Shown here in pieces: positions 1 through 10,392 of a stretch of DNA of 64,000 nt. The translations under genes were made by a program, and so were the position numbers. The notes beneath the pieces are model-generated. The model did no database searches. It was not told the DNA's origin and worked only from the letters and a program-made list of their open reading frames with translations. The DNA is from Darksidea phi (taxonomy: Eukaryota; Ascomycota; Dothideomycetes; Pleosporales; Lentitheciaceae): assembly GCA_030770425.1 (NCBI GenBank), contig JASJFT010000066.1:62001-126000 (forward strand), in the 5' to 3' direction. Every line of letters begins with the position of its first letter. Position 1 is the first letter of the stretch.

Positions 1-15
1 TCTAACACCATCATC

Positions 16-2196
16 ATGCCTCCGAATCAAGCTTGCCGGTGTTGCATAAACTTGATGCGATTTCCTTCCGAAGGTGGAAGCCAGCATGACACGACATACG
101 CGAACATTCTCAGCTCAGCCTCGTCAGGCTGCCAGTCATGCCAGATCCTCCAAAGAGGCATCGAAACATACACGGAACGCAGTGATTTCCAAAGGGTTGT
201 GATCAGAGACCCGGGTATCCAAGGCAGTACGGTGAAGCGGCAGGTCAACCCGCTGCCGGTGAAACTGCCAGTTTCTCAAACGGAAATACTGTCGCTCGCT
301 TTCTACACCGACAACGGTAAGATCTTCTCGAGCCTAATTGGATCAACCCTGATCGTGTGGTCTTAGAAAAGTTGACTGAAAAGTGGCCGCTCGTTCCCAT
401 TGTGCCACATATATCTCAGGACAGCTCCTCGTCAACTTGTCTCGAGCAGGCGAAAGGCTGGCTGGACCACTGCGTCTACCACCATGGCAATGATTGCCGA
501 GCAGACCAAAAGGTTATTCCCCCGACACGCCTAATTGCCGTGGGCAAGGATCAAGATCTGCATCTGTACAACATATTCAGGAACGTTCGATGTGGTTTAT
601 ACATATGCCGCACTGAGTTATTGCTGGGGCTCCACGCGTTCCTTTACGACTACTTTATCCACCTATCAAGAGCGTAAGATAGGCTTCAAGCTCGAGGAAC
701 TTCCGAAAACGTGCCGTGACGCTGTGGTCGTAGCAAGGGCACTGGGAATACCCTTTCTCTGGATCGATAGCCTGTGTATTATTCAAGACTCTCCCGAAGA
801 CTGGGAAAAGGAAGCTGCAAAAATGTGTGATGTATACTCGAACGCTCATATCACCTTGGCGGGCCTCGATTCTCCAGATAGCGACACGGGATTATTTGTA
901 GGAAGACACGAGCGCAGAACCGTCTCGTTACCAGTTCAGCTTAACGATGGCTCAGAGGCGAATGTCTATGTACGAGCGCACTACGATATGACCCGCCTGG
1001 GTTTCTTCCATGCTGGCTATAGTAAGGATCTGGCTCAAGGAATGAGATCGCTCCAGGGTGTTCTGGAAACGAGAGGCTGGACACTCCAAGAACTGACACT
1101 CTCGCCGCGCATACTCTGGTTCTCTTCATGGGAGTTGGGCTTCTCCTGTCGTACAGAAACAGCATGTGAATGCGACCCAAAGCCACAGATCTGGGCCCAC
1201 ATAATGGGAACACGCGGGACTTTTGGCCTCAATCTTACAACCACACCACCTCCGAACAGCCTATCCACGAGCCAGGATAAAGACTGGCACCAGACATGGC
1301 AAGATTTTGTGGGCGAGTACACCAAGAGACAACTGAGTCATCATACTGACAGGTTGCCCGCGATGTCCGGCCTCGCAAAAGCCATGCGCAAACGCATCGG
1401 AGGGGAATATTATGCCGGAATCTGGGAGAAGCAGATTGAGCAACACCTGCTCTGGGCCAACGACTGGGGCCAGGGCGGTCCTGAAGTTCTGAGCGGCAGC
1501 TTTGGCATCTGCCTTGACAAGAAGAAGGTCATCTACACATGGGAAGAGTTCGGAAAACTGAGGGGCCTACCAGAGGGCTACGCACCTAGTTGGTCCTGGG
1601 CATCCGTTCCCGGGAAGATCAGCCTGACGAGTTGTAGAGGAGCTACAGGCCCACTCCGCATCCTCTACAAGGTCTTCGACGTCTGGTTCAAACCTTCTTC
1701 ATCCAATGCATATGGGCCTGGCGAGGGCGCAATCACGCTGGCTGGCCCTGTGCTCCCGGTATCCTTCGAGGATGGTGCGAACCTCATCTTCGACAATAGT
1801 TCGCGGCCTAAGATGTCAGATCTCCTCTATGATACCACCCCTGCGCTCTTGCCTGCAGAATCCCTCTTTATGAGCTGGTCGCCCCCTCGAATCGGACATC
1901 TCGATATGAGAGGTCCGGTGGTCGCTAAGAAAACTGGCATCTTTGCGGACTTGCGGTATCGGTTGGCAGATGATAAAGGGTTGGAGCAGTATGTTCTTCT
2001 GTTTGCGGGGCTGTATAGCACGGGGTGGGAATCGAACGTAGAGGATGCTTTTGTGGGATTGGTCTTGGAGCGCTTGGAGGATAGGCATTTTAGGAGGGTG
2101 GCGCTTGTGGATGTGGGGTTGGATGACGAGAAGGGGCAGTTTAGATGGGCGGATTGGGAGGGGAGGTGTAAGGATCAGATTTTGAAGCTGGTATAA
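16..2196 (+). CDS. HET domain (heterokaryon incompatibility) protein, frame-disrupted
   Basis: Recognised as a fungal HET protein. These proteins act in non-self recognition and can trigger cell death after incompatible fusion. The first exon (16-316) encodes a cysteine-rich N-terminus with C..C and SSGCQSCQ motifs. A 50-bp intron (317-366, GTAAGA...CTTAG) joins it in phase to the next frame, which reads up to residues PTRLIAVG and DLHLY. The HET core follows one frame over: AALSYCWG, then PFLWIDSLCIIQD, the canonical LSYCWG and W-I-D-S-L-C-I-x-Q blocks. The rest runs open to the stop at 2196. Between about 555 and 575 the frame changes by one base with no room for an intron, so the copy is either a recent pseudogene or carries an indel error. 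The ATG at 16 fits the family N-terminus. The family call is firm; intactness is doubtful. Confidence 0.85.
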
Positions 2197-2953
2197 AAGT
2201 AGTAGTAAGTGCTTCAAATCAAGCAGGAATTCTATTAAACTTCATATCAAACTTTTATCGGATAGTAAATAGTACATGCCCCAATCTCCAGTCCCCCAAC
2301 TCCCAGCGAGAAAGAACTGTATCACCTGATTCATAACCGTCCCTTTCTAAAAGTAGCTATTTAAAGCTAACAGTTAGAATTCTGCAGGTCTCTATTAGTT
2401 TATTAAACAATCTGCCAGATGCAACTCCAACCCGGGACATGTCAGCTCTTTATACTCTGTTGTACATTTTGTAGGCGAGATAGTCACGCACAGCCTGATA
2501 CCCTTGTATTCCCAGCCTTGGATTCAGACGCCGTACTACACTGCCTTATTCAGGCATCTTGCTACAACATCGCCATCCCTTATTCCAGGGCTTCTTATTT
2601 ACTGGGCCGCAATTTCACCTCCGTATAGGAGTAGGAGTCATTACTAGTATGGTGAGGCAGCTATGCCAAAACCAAGTCTTCTAAGAACGCGGATAAGGGG
2701 GTAGTATAACAGTATAATGTTGGTGGTCCGTATCGTCATTGGTGGTCGGTGGGCTCGGTCGGCTGTCCAACTGAAGCCAGACGGGCATCCAGATCGTCAG
2801 ATTTAAGACTCACGAGGACTAGGACTTTCAACTGCACAAAGCAACTTGCCCCGAGGGGCAGTCACTACACCGCACCGGACCATTGTCCGGGGGTGCAGGT
2901 CCCCTAACTCCGCAGCTGGCGTAAGTACCCCGACCGACCTTCAGTGGACAGCG

Positions 2954-3081
2954 CGTATGTGTGAGCAAATATCTAATGCTTGTCAGCTTGTGTCACGTAC
3001 GGTAAGGGAGGAGGATACCTCTTGGCCGCGTGAGCTATATGTGTGAGCGAATACACAATGCTCGTTAGCTGTGTAGTGTAC
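2954..3081 (+). repeat. Diverged direct duplication about 84 bp apart
   Basis: A TATGTGTGAGC block followed by an AATGCT-GT-AGCT segment occurs at about 2954-2999 and again at 3038-3081. The copies differ mainly by C/T and A/G transitions, as expected for RIP-type or deamination decay. Length and homology were judged by eye. Confidence 0.5.
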
Positions 3082-3210
3082 AATAGAGGCAACTCCTGGT
3101 AGGTGAGAGCTGGGTGGAGGAGAAAGGTAGAGAGAGGTAGAGAGACGGAGGGGGGGGGTTATATGTGGTAGGCAGCAGCTTGCTAGCGCAGTCTTGATAG
3201 TGAAAGAGAT

Positions 3211-3306
3211 GGGACGAGGGAGAGATGGGACGAGGGAGAGATGGGACGAGGGAGAGATGGGACGAGGGAGAGATGGGACGAGGGAGAGATAGGACGAGGG
3301 AGAGAG
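3211..3306 (+). repeat. 16-bp minisatellite, 6 copies
   Basis: Six head-to-tail copies of GGGACGAGGGAGAGAT. Five are identical; the sixth starts with A instead of G and ends AGAG. The array is purine-rich on the plus strand. No open frame crosses it that resembles a gene. Confidence 0.95.
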
Positions 3307-3769
3307 GAGATAAGTAGAGAGACGAAGGGAAGATAGCTTTATATATATAATAGATAGTAGCCTTACTAGTATAGGCTTAGTAGTAAAGATAAAGATAAAC
3401 TTATAATTAAATAAATATTATATAATATCTACTACTTTTAAAATATTAAGCTTAGTATTAGGCCTACGTATAACTCGCTCCGCTTTCCAACTCTCGTTTA
3501 CGAAAGATTGGGTGATTTTATAAATTATGTTATACGTTGTACGTACTTTGACACGGGATCCGGGTTAGGGCCGATAGTACGTTTGTCGTACCGTTGGGTT
3601 TTGATAGGTCAAGGTCAAGTCAACGAATTCTATTGCTAGAATAACCACTTAGGAAAAGATCCAATCTTGTTCGTAAGCGTCAGATAAACTGAAGAGAATT
3701 AACTACAAGGAATCAAAACAGAAAGTCTAAGAGATCCTCCGCCCTCTTATACCCGTCCCCATTCCTTGA

Positions 3770-3880
3770 GGCAGTAGTGGCAGCAGTGGAAGTAGCAACT
3801 TCCATAGCTTCCACAACTTCCATGGTAGTTGTGGAAGTAGTTGTCTTGGCAACTTCCACAACTTCCAAGTCAGGTGATGT
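3770..3880. repeat. Inverted and direct repeats of a CTTCCACAACTTCC motif
   Basis: Copies of CTTCCACAACTTCC-like words alternate with their reverse complement (TAGTTGTGGAAGTAG), so the stretch can fold and also encodes low-complexity Ser/Thr/Val or Val/Glu peptides in opposite frames. It may be the tail of a low-complexity gene, but no start, domain or splice structure supports a CDS. Confidence 0.6.
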
Positions 3881-3961
3881 TGGATTACTGACTAAGCGTG
3901 GCTCGGCTGTCCCAGCCACGTTGGAGCTTGCCCCGCATCCTTCCAATCCTGGGGTTGTAAC

Positions 3962-4342
3962 AAATTAGATCTTTAAGAGAACTATAAATCTTTTATAATA
4001 TTTAAACTCTTAAAAATTATAATAGTAGCTTAATTTAGCTATTATAAAGTTTATATATTAAGAAGTTTACTTAGAAGTATCCCTTTAAATTACTAAAGTT
4101 CTATATAAAGCTACCTACTATACTACTATAGTATATAGGTATATTAGAAATAGGATAACGAAGCTTATAATCTATAGTCGAAGAGGTAGAAGAGGAATAG
4201 TTAATAGAATAAATAGCTAAATAATTAATTAAATTAAACTATTTCTTCTATTTATAGTATAATAGGATAGATAACGAGTTTTAACTAAAGATACTTTTAG
4301 ATAACCTCCTCTTAGGCTCTAGTCTAATCTTTCTCTACTTAC
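3962..4342. other. AT-rich RIP-like tract
   Basis: Very AT-rich sequence dominated by TA dinucleotides with no open coding frame. It ends abruptly at the stop codon of the GC-rich acyltransferase fragment that begins at 4343, a sharp base-composition boundary. It probably represents degraded transposon DNA. Confidence 0.6.
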
Positions 4343-4850
4343 CTAAGTCGCATAGCCGATTGCAGGCAGGGTCAGACCGTTATCGTTGAGGAGGCGGATT
4401 GATTTGTCGCCCTGGCCGAGTTCGAGCACGAGATTGGCTCCGACATGCTCGCAGCGTTCGGCGGTCCAGCGGGATTGCATGACACGATCGATGACGGCGA
4501 GCACGGCTTCGCGGATGTCGGCGGCTCGCTGAACAATTGCGGCCTTGTGGTTGCAGATCAGCGGTGTGTGGGCGTCACGAAATTGGATGCCCTCCTCGTC
4601 CATGATGCAATCGCGGACGGGTGCCATGCGGGCGGTTCCTGCAAGGAGAGTTCGGGGAAATTGGCCATAAACAGACCGAAGCTTTCCCGGATGCCCATAC
4701 GCACATACAGGTTTGCCTGATGATCGGCGTATACCTTGTGCAGTTCCACGTCCTGCGCGCTGCACCTGTCTTTCAGGGTTGCGAGCGCCTTCTGAAGCGC
4801 GTCCGGCCGACCCGAGACGCCCTGCGCGCCCTCGGCACCGACGAGAAATA
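4343..4850 (-). pseudogene. Fragment of bacterial-type acyltransferase (ACP S-malonyltransferase-like)
   Basis: On the minus strand a GC-rich reading frame starts near 4850 with LFLVGAEGAQGVSGRPDAL, matching the VSG..xAL segment of FabD/MdcH-type acyltransferases. It runs through VELHKVYADHQANLYV. A frameshift near 4640 moves it to a second frame, read as PLICNHKAAIV, RWTAERCEHVGANLVLELGQGD and a stop at 4343. The RW and LELG.G elements are typical of the C-terminal part of malonyl/acyl transferases. The N-terminal half with the GxSxG nucleophile is absent. The codon bias is GC-rich, unlike the AT-rich flanks. The fragment abuts the first 97-bp repeat copy at 4848. Bacterial origin and the exact family are inferences from motif recall. 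Confidence 0.5.
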
Positions 4851-5096
4851 GCGCTATAGCCGAATCTATCCCGAACTTGTTCCGAACCTGTTCCGAACGT
4901 GCTAGGCCTGCCAGGCCTGTCAGGGCTATGCAATCTGGCGACTGGTCGTGGGGAGCCTTGAGTAATATTAAAGAATTTCCTCATTAGGGACTAGCGTATA
5001 TAGCGCTATAGCCGAATCTATCCCGAACCTGTTCCGAACCTATTCCGAACGTGCTAGGCCTGGCAGGCCTGCCAGGGCCATGCAATCCGGCGACTG
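4848..5096 (+). repeat. 97-bp direct repeat, two copies (4848-4944 and 5000-5096)
   Basis: Two equal-length copies both begin ATAGCGCTATAGCCGAATC, contain iterations of TTCCGAAC and a GGCCTGCCAGGCCTG palindromic core, and end GCGACTG. Differences are almost all transitions. A 55-bp AT-richer spacer separates them. The first copy directly abuts the acyltransferase fragment, so the repeat may mark the edge of an insertion. Confidence 0.9.
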
Positions 5097-5396
5097 TGCC
5101 GATACAGTATGCACTTCATCACCCATCAAGGTGGTTTTCAGCAATCTGAGGTGAGATGACTCTGCTCACCTGCGACGCACGCGGCGTGCTGCTGCCAATC
5201 TCCAAGCTCAACAAGGAGCAATTGGCGTTATAACGTGGTCGGACGACCTCAGTCATTGCAACACAGCGCAACAATTCTGAACGCTCCGTCGTCCGTTCGT
5301 CACAGTCATATTCGATCACAGCCACGCTCTGTTTTGATACTCTCAATTAAAAAGCTGATTAGAAGGTCATCTTCAGCAGTGGCGGCAGGTACAGCG

Positions 5397-7949
5397 ATGG
5401 ACGCCAAAGACAAAGAGCTGGAAAATTATGATGCGGAGAACCGCTTTGACAGTTCAGCCGCGACTGCTGCGGCGCGTGGAGATCCTGACCCGCATGGCGC
5501 CTCTCAGACAAAGGAGGCTGAAGCAGACCCTCCTCATGACCCGTGGGAAGTGGGTTGGGAAGAAAACGATGCGCTGCATCCAAGACAGTCACTGAGCAAG
5601 GCGCGGAAATGGATGATCACATTCATCATCGGATCGTCGTCTCTATGCGTGTGAGTATTGATATGACATGCTCTGGATATCGAGAAGGAAAGGTCATCGC
5701 TGATATGTATGTCCCTATCAGCACAAATGTCTCTTCCATATACACGTCTACATACGGCCAAATTATACCAGAGTTCCATATCTCGAGGGTAGTCGCAACC
5801 TTGGGACTTTCCCTTTTTGTTTTCGGGCTTGGTACGTAGCGGCAACCTCCAAAATGCTTTTCCGGACTTGATACAGCTAATGCATACGTCCAGGCACCGG
5901 GCCCATGGTTCTGAGTCCGCTATCAGAGGTAAGCGCTCCAACGAGCATCATAGGAAACTGGAACAGAGGATGAGCGAAAAGGCTTATGATGATATGGCTT
6001 AGTTCTACGGACGGCGTCCAATCTATATCGGCTCGTTCATCTTCTTCTTCATCTGGCTGATCCCGTCTGCCGTTGCGCACAATGCGGCTACAATGCTTGT
6101 TTGTCGTTTCCTTGACGGCTTATCTGGAGCCGCATTCTTGTCTGTTGCAGGCGGTACGATACGAGGTCTGTGATGTAACGCTGCAGAGCAAGGCTCTAGG
6201 CTAAACGGTGCACGAGGATCACTGCTGATGGCTGTTCACAGACATGTTTGCGAACCACGAGCTCTCGGCGCCAATGATGGTTTACTCGGCCTCGCCGTTT
6301 CTCGGGTGAGGTGATTTTCTTTTTTAAGGATCGGATCTGCCGCTGACGGCTGTGCACCATTCAGACCTGAATTTGGGCCGTTGATAGGAGGGTTCATAAA
6401 TCAATACACGACCTGGTATGTCGTGCCCGGCGGACTCGCACCTGGTTCGCCTCTCTGACTGTTACACAGGCGTTGGACTTTCTACGTGCTTCTGATCTGG
6501 ACAGCAGTGCAACTCGCCATGATCACGCTCCTCGTGCCAGAGACGTACCCTCCTGTCCTACTGCGCCGAAAAGCAGAGCGTCTGCGAAAGGAAACTGGCA
6601 ACGGAGCATGGACAGCCCCGATAGATAAGCTCGACCGCTCCATATCGAAGACCGTCATGTGGTCATGTGTCAGACCTTTCCAATTACTGCTCCTTGAACC
6701 AATGGTATGTTGGTGTCATGTACCAAGAGCATACACAAGATGTCAGGCAGGCTAACAGGTGCCTGAAACAACAGTGTCTATGCCTCTGCACGCTCTCTGC
6801 CATCCTGCTTGGGGTTCTGTACCTGTTCTTTGGTGCATTCCCGCTCGTGTTCGAGAACAATCATGGCTTCACCCTCTGGCAGACGGGCATGTCGTTTCTC
6901 GGAATTCTCGTTGGCATGATCGTCGGCGTCTTGACAGACCCTCTGTGGGCACGTAACTACAGGCGGCTTCTCCGACAGTATGAGGCCCGAACGGGTCAGA
7001 AGGGAGCATGCGAACCAGAATTTCGGTTGCCGCCTACCATATTGGGTTCCTTCCTTGTTCCCATCAGCCTTTTTGGTGAGCAACGTCGTACCCTCGGCTC
7101 TGAAGCCATTCACATGATGGCGAACGCGGATACTGACATATGGCTTGTAGGCTTCGGTTGGACGATATTTCCATGGGTAAGCAGCAGAGAAAAAGTTCCG
7201 CGTTGCGGATGAGAGATTGTTGTTGACGTATCGACAATGCAGATTCCTTGGATCGGTACGACTGTCTGATCGTCTTGAGACTCTTCCCAATGGCGCTCTT
7301 CGATAGCTGTATACGCGGTAGGCTGACTTGGGCTGCAGCTCCGATTTTATTTTCTGGACTCTTTGGCATGGGGTAAGTGAAAGGGACGGTACTCTAACAA
7401 AGGAAAGAACAGTCCTGTGCTGACGATTATGAACGATGTAGAATAATTCTGGTTTACTCAGGCATCTTTACATTTCTTGTCGACTGCGTAAGTCTTACTT
7501 CGAAAGGGCGAGAGCATCGCCTCGCTATGGAAGATATCTCCGCCAGATCGGCCAGCTGATACCGAGACAGTATCCTTTATATGCAGCAAGCGCCCTCGCC
7601 GCAAACAGCTTTGCGAGGAGCGTCTTTGCCGCAGCCTTTCCGCTGTTTGGAAACCAGATGTATCAAGGTGTGCGACCCATGTTCAATTCCGCTCGACACC
7701 AACAAGCAGATACAGCAGGCTGACCATTGTTCCTCATGTGCCACAACAGCGCTGGGATATCCCTGGGCGAGCTCTCTACTGGCGTTTCTGACGCTGGCCA
7801 TGGCGCCGTAAGGAAACCAAAATCAAAAATTGTCCGAGCCCAGCTGCAGAAGACCGGGAGAGCTGACGATGCGTCAATGCAGGTTTCCGTATGTCTTTTA
7901 TCGATATGGAAAGAAGATCAGGGGTACGAGCAGATACGCTCTGTCGTAG
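5397..7949 (+). CDS. MFS transporter (DHA1/polyamine-type), 15 exons
   Basis: A plasma-membrane drug or polyamine proton antiporter of the major facilitator superfamily. I could join 15 exons: 5397-5650, 5722-5831, 5894-5928, 6003-6165, 6242-6305, 6365-6415, 6470-6704, 6775-7075, 7151-7176, 7243-7255, 7339-7372, 7442-7487, 7571-7667, 7750-7807, 7883-7949. Total 1554 nt, 517 aa, the normal family length. Landmarks in order are a hydrophilic N-terminus, SSIYTSTYGQI, the MFS motif A-like LSEFYGRRPIYIGS, LDGLSGAAFLSVAGGT, WRWTFYVLLIW, LVPETYPPVLLRRKAERLR, LFFGAFPLVF and a C-terminal RYGKKIRG. All joins keep frame and use GT/AG. One exon is only 13 nt and introns are 54-83 bp. Substrate is not predictable. 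The start at 5397 is the ATG after which the hydrophilic N-terminus reads continuously. Confidence 0.9.
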
Positions 7950-9963
7950 CTGGCAGCCACGACGAGGCCTCGTGATTGGGGTGAGTGTCAGATGATTGAC
8001 GCCAACGAATGCTACCATTGCTGTGGCTCGATTAAGGAGCTAGGAAATAACTGCAAATGTCGATCTCTCTTAAGGCAGCTCGACGACTGTTGCGAGAGGT
8101 GTGAAGCATCTCTTCATTCATGTCCACCTCGCACCCCACCTCAAACCCTTACTCCTCTCGTTGACCTGTCTCCTGACTGACACCGTTACACTTTGGGGCA
8201 TCTCCCATGTTTATGCTCCCAGCGAGGAAAATGGAACGAAGAGGCTTCTTGGCGAGCCTGGTTGGTGGTTGCACATGCTTGTTGAAAGGCTGTTGTTGGA
8301 TCTTGGCCGGCATCGTTGGGGTGTGGAAGTAGATATGATTTCTGACTGTTTGAGCTTCGGAGAGATTTTGGTTCTGAGTAATTATGAAGCTCTTAGATTT
8401 TTTCCAGTCCTTGCTCCTCTTATACTGACTCTGGCCATCCAAAATCCTCGTCGTCGTGTGGCTTATCCCTCATACACACCTTGCCTACAGGGGTCCATTT
8501 CTGGGACCCCCTCAGGTGATGACTCTCTGGTTCCTAAAAGGAGGCTGAGCAATACGGTAGCCAAATCAGGCATCAGGAGTCTTTCATCTATTGGTCCTAT
8601 GTTCCATAGGCGTGGCTACTGACGCAGCAGAGACGATCCAGGGCCCAGCATAGCCGACAGTGAAGACGCAATTGTTGCCAATCCAGTGATCCTGATTCAT
8701 TAGCAATACCCTGTATAGCGAATTAGATTGTGGAATAAACTTACAGCCTCAGACTCTGTGGTGGCGTAGCAGTCGCCGAGGATGACAAGCCGTTGATGCC
8801 AGGAAACAACATCAAGCCGGTGGCTACATTCACCCTGCGCCACTCGAACACCTCCAAGCTTACGATCAAGTGTACAGCACTTGGCCTCTCCGGCGCGTAT
8901 CTGCTGAGGGCGCACATGCCATGCCCATTGAATTTCTGCACCCTTCATCGTGGTTGCTTAGACGGCTGTCCGAAATGTGAGTGGTGACTTGACCATATGA
9001 ACGACCATTTCCAAGAGAGAGATATCGTTGAGAAATCGCTCAAAGGCGAAACCCAGAGCTCTATTGTAGACAAGGGGGGTCATTCTATGTTGCTGTGCTA
9101 GCCTCGTGGTGCAATCCGTGGTCGTTTGATCGTTAGTAGATTTGGATTTGGGGATACAAAGGAGAGCCTTGGCAAGAATGCCAAGCCAAATCGCCATGCC
9201 ATCTTCTTTGCACTCCAAGTCTATCATCCTTCCAAAACATCAACTTAAATTGAGTAGGGAGGGTCAACGAACCACTCATCCAACAGACAAAGCTCCTACA
9301 TGCATATCTTCTGGTTCGCTCACTGATGATGTTGACACGTAAGGTTATTCCGCTGGCAGAGGTATCAACTCGGGTCTACGCAGCTCCATCGTAAATGTGC
9401 TCTTCTTACTCCAGCCCTCGCCTTGGACTTTGAGGAGAACGATGTGACTGAGCTTGTGGCGTACGTGCTCTCCTCGAGGAGCCTGCCCTGCCACATATGA
9501 CTACACGTACCTCATGGCACCACTATTTCCGGAGCTTAACGCATCTCCATTGGGATCAAGACTAAGGATAACGCTGCAACATACCATTACCTTTCGACAA
9601 AATCGAGAGACAGGGAGCGTTGATAATGTCTTCTTTCGTGGTGGGGCTATTTCCGACGCCCTCCACGTCAGTCCTTGCTGTGAGGGACCATGCGGATTAC
9701 GAATTGTTCAGCCTCTTTCATGCAAACTATGCATTGCCTGCCCATCTACGAGTTCTGGTCCACCATGAGATGCTGCGCCCGTATCAGCCGCAGGCATTAT
9801 CGTCATGCCTTCATCAGTAGTTGAAACAAAGCAAGCCGCGATGCGCAGCCATCCTCTGTGACCGCTATCGTTGATCGGAACGCGAGTTGGTGGACGACTA
9901 GGACGCTTGGGAGGCCAGGGTGGTTTGCAGTTCTTGACTAAGGTTTGAAAGGACTGTTTTTCA
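7950..9963. other. 2-kb stretch without a supported gene
   Basis: Several mid-length open frames exist on both strands but none shows a family motif, splice-consistent continuation or signal peptide. A minus-strand frame around 8700-8950 contains LVILGDCYATTESEA, vaguely like a flavoprotein monooxygenase GD motif, followed by a plausible splice, but the similarity is too weak to call. A GGGGTCC...GGACCCC hairpin lies near 8488. Confidence 0.4.
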
Positions 9964-10392
9964 TTAGTTCGAGAAATGCTCCAAATTAGGGTGAGACATC
10001 GTACAAGAATCCGGAAAATACTGCGTGGAATTAACGACGGGGGTTGGCTCTTGAAGCATCTGGGAGTCCATGCTACAGTTGCCATACCCAGGCAGCATCT
10101 CAACATCGCCCAGTGAATCGTTGTCAATGTCGGGTGTCTTCACTGATATTGGAGAGTTAGACAGACTGTCGCCATGATCGTCCAACATCATCTGTTCCGG
10201 ATCGCCTTCTGGGGGTTGTGAGGGATTGTGGCTCGGTGTGCTGAGCGGACCCGGAGAGTAGCCGGGTTGATTGACCAAAGACGCTGGTGATTTTGAACGT
10301 CGCGCATCGTCCTGGCCATAGCCCAAGAAATTTGTCGGAAATTGTGCCTGGGCCTGCTGCCAGTATTGATTGTACGAGTTGTACGTCGTCAT
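9964..10392 (-). CDS. Hypothetical low-complexity protein, 142 aa
   Basis: Single open frame from an ATG at 10392 to a stop at 9964. The product starts MTTYNSYNQYWQQAQAQFP and is rich in Ser, Pro, Gln, Asn and Asp. It contains patches such as SPGPLSTPSHNPSQPPEGD and NSPISVKTPDID that resemble the disordered activation regions of fungal transcription factors. No DNA-binding domain, signal peptide or membrane segment is visible. It may be a complete small disordered protein or the first exon of a larger gene, but no GT donor near its end allows a convincing extension. The long gene-free region upstream (10393-11830) would fit a regulator's promoter. Function unknown. Confidence 0.45.
   Translation of the reverse strand: MTTYNSYNQYWQQAQAQFPTNFLGYGQDDARRSKSPASLVNQPGYSPGPLSTPSHNPSQPPEGDPEQMMLDDHGDSLSNSPISVKTPDIDNDSLGDVEMLPGYGNCSMDSQMLQEPTPVVNSTQYFPDSCTMSHPNLEHFSN

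Larger units (their letters stand above)
2197..3710. other. Intergenic repeat-rich tract, no supported gene
   Basis: No coding region is supported here. The tract holds the 3' flank of the HET gene, a diverged short duplication (2954-3081), a 16-bp tandem array (3211-3306) and an AT- and TpA-rich stretch from about 3335 to 3480 that looks RIP-degraded. Short open frames in it show no family motifs. Confidence 0.6.

Noticed and set aside
1816..2217. 133-codon minus-strand frame overlapping the HET 3' end
   Set aside because: Antisense shadow of the HET coding region with no motif.
5534..5941. 135-codon minus-strand frame
   Set aside because: Lies across MFS exons and introns on the opposite strand; a shadow frame.
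8600..8990. Possible FAD monooxygenase exon (LVILGDCYATTESEA) on the minus strand
   Set aside because: Only one weak motif, frame not continued by neighbouring exons, and no Rossmann GxGxxG segment found.
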